From Silene latifolia (Eukaryota > Streptophyta > Magnoliopsida > Caryophyllales > Caryophyllaceae): a stretch of DNA of 64,000 bases. This document shows positions 58,040 to 64,000 of the stretch, piece after piece. The first letter of the stretch is position 1. Each line of letters begins with the position of its first letter. The stretch is taken from assembly GCF_048544455.1 (NCBI RefSeq), contig NC_133538.1, positions 7,138,658-7,202,657 on the forward strand, written 5' to 3'. The position numbers and the translations under genes are program-made. The notes beneath the pieces are model-generated. The model was not told the DNA's origin and made no database searches. It saw nothing but the letters and a program-made list of their open reading frames with translations.

Positions 58040-58101
58040 ATATTCCCGAGGAACCTAGGAGGTCGGGAAGAGTCTCTATTCCTCCAGCATGATACATTGG
58101 T

Positions 58102-58917
58102 ATGGTCGAGGAACATGACATAGATGACGTTCTACTCTTAACGAGTAGTGAACCCGCAACCTATAAAGGTGCCATGACTAGTTTCGACTCAAAGCTATGG
58201 CTTGAGGCCATGCAATCCGAGATGGACTCTATGTATGAGAACAACGTATGGGATCTTGTTGACTTACCTGCCAAGGTTCGTCCCCTTCAATGCAAATGGC
58301 TTTACAAGATAAAGCATTCTGTGGAAGGTCAACAAGATATCTATAAAGCACGACTAGTTGCAAAAGGTTTCACCCAAGTGCCAGGCTTGCACTACGATGA
58401 AATTTTTGCACCCGTAGTCATGCTGCGTTCCATTCGGATTATCTTAGCGATTGCCGCTTTTCATGACTATGAAATTTGGCAAATGGATGTGAAAACCGCC
58501 TTCTTAAACGGCTTTTTGGAGGAAGAGTTGTACATGGTACAACCCGAAGGTTTCATCGATCCACAACATCCTAAGAAAGTGTGCAAGCTTAAGCGTTCCA
58601 TTTATGGACTTAAGCAAGCATCTCGGAGTTGGAATCATCGCTTCGACCAAGTGATTAAAGAAAATGGATTTACTCGATCGGTCGAGGAACCATGTCTTTA
58701 TATCAAGTCGAGTGGGAGCAAGATTGTCTTCCTAATATTGTATGTCGATGACATACTCCTGATTGGGAATGACATACCTCTCTTAACTTCGGTGAAAGTA
58801 TGGTTGAAAAACCATTTCCAGATGAAAGATCTGGGTGAGGCGCAAAGAATTATGGGCATCCGTATCTATCGAGATAGATCACGACGGATGTTATCTCTCG
58901 ATCAGAGTCTTACATAG
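58102..58917 (+). CDS. Copia reverse transcriptase region
   Basis: Open frame of 271 codons with LWLEAMQSEMDSM, YKARLVAKGFTQ, MDVKTAFLNGFLEEELYM (first catalytic Asp region), YGLKQASRSWN and LILYVDDILLIGND (catalytic DD). It ends at a stop before the RNase H part, which continues in other frames, so the polyprotein is broken. The start is artificial: the frame is cut by stops upstream. Confidence 0.8.
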   Translation: MVEEHDIDDVLLLTSSEPATYKGAMTSFDSKLWLEAMQSEMDSMYENNVWDLVDLPAKVRPLQCKWLYKIKHSVEGQQDIYKARLVAKGFTQVPGLHYDEIFAPVVMLRSIRIILAIAAFHDYEIWQMDVKTAFLNGFLEEELYMVQPEGFIDPQHPKKVCKLKRSIYGLKQASRSWNHRFDQVIKENGFTRSVEEPCLYIKSSGSKIVFLILYVDDILLIGNDIPLLTSVKVWLKNHFQMKDLGEAQRIMGIRIYRDRSRRMLSLDQSLT

Positions 58918-59724
58918 ACAAAGTTCTAGAGAGATTCAGCATGACTAACTCCAAGAAGGGGTTTCTTCCTATGGCTCCAGGGGGTGCATTTGAGCAAGTC
59001 TCGGTCACCAGAGACACCTAAGAGAAAGAGCGCATGACACGGATTCCTTATGCCTCGGCTATAGGATCAATCATGTATGCCATGATATGCACACGTCCGG
59101 ACGTGGCATATGCATTGAGTATGACAAGTCGATTCCAACAAAGATCCGGGTGAACCACATTGGATGGCTGTCAAAGAACATTCTTAAGTACCTACGGAGG
59201 ACTAAAGATTGGGCATTGACTTATGGAGGCGAACAAAAGCTATGCGCAAGAACCTTGCAGACGCTAGCTTCCAAACGGATCGTGATGACTCGAAATCTCG
59301 ATGCCGGATTCGTTTTACTCTTAATGGCACTGATCACCGGAAGAGTTCCAAACAAAGTGTTACAGCAGATTCTACGACTGAGTCCGAGTACTATGCCGCG
59401 TCTGAAGCTGCAAAGGAAGCGATATGGATGCGTCAATTCTTACAAGGACTATCTGTAGTGCCTAGTTCGAATGACCCGATCACCATCTATTGCGACAATA
59501 GAGGTGCCATATTCCAAGCTAAGGAGCCAAAGTCTAGCAACAAGTCTAGACATGTACAACGGAAAGCTCATCTAATCCGAGATTACGTGGAGCAAAAGGA
59601 AGTAGTGATAGAAAAGATTGCTACAGATGATAACATAGCAGATCCTCTCACTAAACCATTACGACAAGATAAGCATGAAGGGCATGTTAATTCCATGGGA
59701 ATTAAAGGTGTTCCTAAGTTGTAG
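58918..59724 (+). pseudogene. Copia RT end and RNase H
   Basis: Segments near 58920-59210 lie in shifted frames (TRPDVAYALSM-like region). From 59209 an open frame has TESEYYAASEAAKEAIWMRQFL, IYCDNRGAIFQAKEP, SRHVQRKAHLIRDYVE and ADPLTKPL, the usual RNase H end of plant copia elements. It ends at 59724. Confidence 0.8.
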
Positions 59725-60475
59725 TACTCTTTTATGGATCAGATTCATTCTCTTTTGTACTCTATACGACATCATCGTTTTGATATTTTATATATTTTGT
59801 TTTTCATGTGGATTTGTACGACAAATTTTGAACACCACAAAGTGAACTGAACAAACATTATAATTTTGGTCCTTAATTGCTCACGTGAGCTGATAACTCA
59901 AGGTAATTATTTTGTGACGTTGGTTGATGGTGGGTTCAACGAGCCATAAGTCAACAAAGTTGACCGACCAATCACGAAGCGGGTTATACGGATATCTCGT
60001 AGGACACAATTGTGACATCAACGTGGAGTCCTAAATGTTTTATAACATTCGGTGCCCGGTCGTGGATAGGACCTCCATGGTGATCCTAAGAGTCGATTCT
60101 TTTGACTATCGACCGTCTCTTGAGACTAAGGCCGATTTTGGGTGACTTTGGTTTCTTTCTCACGGTCATCCGTAACAGGGGCCAAGTAGATTGTTTCTGG
60201 GTCATTTCATGTTGTGCTTAGATCGGAAGGAGTTCGAGTTGAAGGAAATATTCAGCCTTTATCGGCACTCGATATTTCTCGGGGCCACTCGAGGAGTCAG
60301 AATCGAAATGCATGGCCATGCTCGAATACGAATTCGTTTTATCGGTTAAGTTACTCTCTAGTGGGAAACCACTGGGATACGATCGATTGTAAAATACGAC
60401 CTTTGCGGATCCGGATCCGCAAATTGTTTTACATTGAGTGGGAGAAATTTTAAATGAATATGAGAATCGGTTATC
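59725..60475 (+). other. Copia 3' UTR
   Basis: About 750 bases with no gene. The end is followed by the duplicated PPT/LTR-start segment. Confidence 0.5.
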
Positions 60476-60619
60476 GCACATACACTTGTACGGACAAGTG
60501 GGAGTTTGTTGGAGCTGTGTCCTCCAGTTAGTGCGGATAACGTCATTGCACATACACTTGTACGGACAAGTGGGAGCTTGTTGGGGCTGGTGTCCTTTAC
60601 AGTTAGTGCAAGGACTTAT
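60476..60619 (+). repeat. 72-bp tandem duplication at the copia PPT / LTR start
   Basis: The unit beginning gcacatacacttgtacggacaagtgggag appears at 60476 and again at 60548, each followed by TTGTTGG. The first copy contains a degenerate LTR start (tgttggagctgtgtcctcc), the second the true start of the LTR at 60579. Both copies carry the PPT-like acaagtgggag. Confidence 0.8.
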
Positions 60620-61567
60620 AAATCTCTAAAAGGATCAAAGGGTATACTTTTGTATTATAATCGGTTGGTCCACGTTTATCAATAACGGTTGGCTTGCTAG
60701 ATAAGTTTGACGTTATTGTCATACAGATGGCGGTGATCAACTGGTCCCTAAAAGTCACACCTATAGGATACGTTTGAGAGATGTGAAGGTATGAAAATAC
60801 AGTCATGTAGATGCCAAATTTGACTAACCAGTTAGTCCGAGTTATTTGACTAATAATCAGTCAAAATGTGATGTTGAGATATTTTATTTAATACGGATTA
60901 AATAATAATGGCTAAGGCGAATTAAGCAGTTAATTCGTAAATTGAATATAAGCGTTTTATATTTAATTAAATGTATATTGAATATAATTATACAATATTG
61001 TCTTTGTCGGACATGTATTAATAATTCAACTAACCCGTCTTATTAGTTGATGCTTTAATAACCGATAACCGATGACAATTTATAATTAGACCGTGTCATA
61101 TACATTTAGTAATTTGGAGTCGGACCGCGAGTTAAAATGAAGAGGAAATGGAAAAGCCCATTTATCCTCTCCTTCACTCGGTTTGGCCGAATGGGATGAA
61201 CAAAAAGAGAGGCTCACTCTTTTTGTAACCTAAGCATAATCATTTGTATGAAAACTAGGGTTTTGAGAGATATTTTTCCTCTCAAAATTCAGATCTCTCT
61301 TCTAAGAAAAACTCACAAAATAATCCTCTCAATATTGCAAGGCAATTAGAGGATTCATTCTAGCACAAGGGCATTTCTCAGACGATCTTGGGTGCATCAT
61401 TTAGGAGGAGATCTACTTTGATCTCTCATTGCCAATTTGCACTAGGACCGAAGGTTAATCCTTGATCTTTATCGTTTCATTGTTGTTTTCGTTTATGACT
61501 ATAAATCACGTATTAAATTTGCGTTATAATCCTTCAAATTATGGGTTTTATACGGATATTACCCTTC
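60579..61567 (+). repeat. Copia second LTR
   Basis: 989 bp or so, tgttggggctgg...acccttca, partner of 52733-53721 with very few differences. It continues directly into PBS and leader. Confidence 0.88.
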
Positions 61568-61683
61568 AAGTGGTATCAGAGCGAGGCCACGTAAATTTTT
61601 CTATGTGATTTTCATCAAACGAAATGGATCGATAATTTTTTTTGTTGCTTAAATCCACACGGCTGAAAATTTTTCCACGGCTA

Positions 61684-64000
61684 TCACCACCTGAGGATAG
61701 CAGATGAGGATATTCCTAAGACGGCGTTCCGATCTCGATATGGTCATTATGAGTACGTGGTGATGCCTTTTGGGTTGACCAATGCACCAGCAGCTTTCAT
61801 GGATTTGATGAACCGGATCTTTACACCGTTCTTGGATAGGTTTGTGGTTGTTTTCATCGATGACATCTTAATCTATTCTAAGACTAAGGAAGAACATGAG
61901 GAGCACTTGAGGATAGTCTTATAGACTTTAAGAGAGAATCAACTTTATGCCAAGCTATCTAAGTGCGAGTTCTGGTCGGAGGAGGTGGCTTTTCTGGGTC
62001 ATATGATATCCAAGAAGGGGGCATCTGTGGATCCTAGTAAGATTGAGGCCGTAACCAAGTGAGAATCACCGAAGAATGTTGTTGAGATTCGGAGTTTCTT
62101 AGGCCTTGCTGGCTACTAGAGGAGATTTGTGAAAGATTTCTCTACCATAGCACGGCCTATGACATCTTTGATGAGGAAAGAGACCAGATTTGTTTGGGAT
62201 GAGAGTTGTGAGACGGCATTTCAGACCTTAAAGGAACGCTTGACCACAGCTCCTATCCTAGCTTTGCCAGAGGGATGTGAGAACTTTGAGGTTTATACCG
62301 ATGCTTCAAAGAATTGTCTTGGTTGTGTTTTGATGCAGGCAGGGAAAGTCATCGCTTATGCTTCGAGGCATCTGAAGCCACATGAGGAGAACTACCCTAC
62401 TCATGATCTGGAGCTGGGTGCAGTTGTTTTCGCTTTTAAGATTTGGAGGCACTACCTTTATGGAGCGACCTTTAAGGTGTTTTCCGATCATAAGAGCTTA
62501 AAATATATCTACACTCAGAAGGAGCTTAACATGCGACAGAGACGGTGGATGGAGCTTATCGGAGATTATGATATAGAGATCATTTATCACGAGGGTAAGG
62601 CTAATGTTGTTGCAGATGCACTGAGTAGGAAGAGCGTTCATTCACTATGTACAGCCATGTCCTTGCTATAGCTAAGGGATGAGGTGTCTAGGATGGGAAT
62701 CTTTATGTTAAGGAAGGGGGATTCCATCGAGGATTTGACGATCGAGCCAGAGTTGTACGAGAACATGAAGAGTAAGTAGGAGCTTGATCCTAAGATTCAG
62801 GAGTGGAAGTCCAGAGTAGAGAGTGGGACGGTTTCCAGGTTTTCTATCCATACAGATGGGAGTGTCCGTTTTGATGGGAGATGGTGTGTTCCTGAGGATG
62901 CAGAGTTGAGGAGAGTGATCTTGACGGAGGCTCATTGTACTCCTTATTCAGTTCACCCGGGATGGTGAAAAGCTTTACAAAGATCTTAAGAAGACTTTCT
63001 GGTGGCCAAACATGAAGAAAGATGTAGCTGAGTTTTTGGCCAGCTGTTTGACCTGTCAAAGGGTCAAGGGTGAACAAAGGAGACCACAAGGTAAGATAAA
63101 ATCTTTGGAAGTACCTGAGTGGAAGTGGGAGTCAATCTCTATAGACTTCATTGTGGGGTTGCCTAGGTCACAGCAAGGTAACAACATGATCTGGGTGATT
63201 GTTGATCGGTTAACCAAGTCAGCTCACTTTGTTCCTATGAAAGATACTTGGTCTAAAATGCAGCTGGCACTGGGTTACAGGAGACATGTGGTTCGGTTAC
63301 ATGATATACCTAAAGATATCGTTTCTGATCGTGATGCGAGGTTCATATCCAATTTTTGACAAGAACTGCAGGAGTTGATGGGTACAACCTTGAAGATGAG
63401 TACAGCCTTTCATCCAGCAACTGATGGTCAGACAGAATGAACCATCAAGACCTTAGAGGACATGTTGAGGGCATATGTCATGAAGTTTGGGGGAAGCTGG
63501 GAAGACAGGCTTGATCTGATCGAGTTTTCATACAACAACAGTTATCATAAAAGCATCGGGATGGCACCTTTTGAGGCTTTGTATGGCCGGAAGTGCCGAA
63601 GCCAGTTTGTTGGGATGATAGTTCTGAGACAATGGTTTTAGGGCCACAGCTGGTACAGGATATGGTGGAGCAAGTCCAGTTAATTCGGCAAAAGATGAGA
63701 GCAGCTCAAGATCGTCAGAAGAGCTATGCCGATTTACACCGAGGGACATTGAGTTCGCGAGAGGTGACAAGGTCCTTTCGAAAGTGTCACCTATGCGAGG
63801 TGTGATGAGATTTGGGAAGCGGGGTAAGCTAAGTCAAAAGTTTATAGGTCCTTATGAGATTTTGGACCGTATAGGCGAGGTAGCCTATAGATTAGCCTTG
63901 CCACCAGCTTTGGATAGAGTCCACAATGTTTTCCATGTTTCTCAGCTTCGAAAGTATGTGAGTGATCCATCGCATATCCTTGAGATGTAGAACATCGAGC
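61684..64000 (+). pseudogene. Second copy of the C-family pol gene, decayed and cut by the window end
   Basis: Corresponds to C pol from about 49295 to 51613: RT from just before the catalytic DD, RNase H and integrase, with the chromodomain region lying outside the window. Stops include TAG near 61921 (CAC in C), TGA near 62060 (TGG), TAG near 62120 (TAC), TAG near 62668 and 62777, TGA near 63358 (TGG) and TGA near 63438 (CGA). A one-base insertion near 62961 and a deletion near 63600 shift the frame. Longest open piece: 62129-62671. It is a nonfunctional relic of the same family as element C. Confidence 0.9.

Larger units (their letters stand above)
52733..61683 (+). mobile_element. Ty1/copia element with tandem LTR-leader structure
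   Basis: LTR at 52733-53721, leader, decayed gag-pol, 3' UTR, second LTR at 60579-61567, then a repeated PBS/leader portion ending at 61683 where a gypsy pol fragment begins. The normal outer flank is absent at the right, so no TSD can be read. The leader after the second LTR (61568-61683) matches 53722-53834, so the second LTR is an internal junction. Confidence 0.75.

Overview
This is plant nuclear DNA made almost entirely of nested transposable elements, mostly decayed. The evidence is tRNA-Asp and initiator tRNA-Met primer-binding sites, Athila-type and chromovirus Ty3/gypsy elements, a Ty1/copia element, an En/Spm (CACTA) transposon with introns, a Tourist-like MITE, a LINE 3' end and long microsatellites. 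A eudicot, perhaps of the Caryophyllales, is my guess from the style of the elements; it is not proven. No intact host gene, rRNA or tRNA gene is visible.

Layout. Positions 435-909 and 43024-43260 (minus strand) look like two halves of one reverse-transcriptase-associated ORF, split by one composite insertion of about 42 kb. The outer shell is LTR element A (minus strand; 3' LTR at left from 910, 5' LTR at right to about 43023). Four elements lie inside it. (i) E1, 1130-12110, is an Athila-like element inside A's left LTR (TSD actca). (ii) A 12.2-kb CACTA transposon, 13903-26138 (TSD act), carries TNPD/Tnp2-like and TNPA-like genes and a MITE. (iii) E3 is an ATHILA-type ORF running from 39777 down to 27166. 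(iv) E2, 28205-39272 (TSD tgcta), is a second Athila-like element that cuts E3.

Right of the shell lie a gene-5'-end-like stretch (43261-44139), microsatellites, a LINE fragment (44370-45020) and plus-strand chromovirus element C (about 45159-52732) with an intact 1145-codon pol frame. A Ty1/copia element begins inside C's 3' LTR at 52733 and has LTRs at 52733-53721 and 60579-61567. Its second LTR is followed by another partial leader, which joins at a 5-bp microhomology to a decayed second copy of the C-family pol gene (61684-64000).

How the parts relate. E1 and E2 each have gag, a retropepsin and, in the env position, an ATHILA-type ORF, but no reverse transcriptase, RNase H or integrase, so both look non-autonomous. 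The most interesting signal is clusters of a short palindrome, ACTCGATCGAGT (GACC/GGCC variants in C), in the U3 part of the LTRs and just upstream of ORFs in three LTR families. E2 has clusters of a different short motif (GACGAGCG/CGCTCGGAT) in the same two places. This looks like an element-encoded regulatory or protein-binding system, but its function is only inferred.
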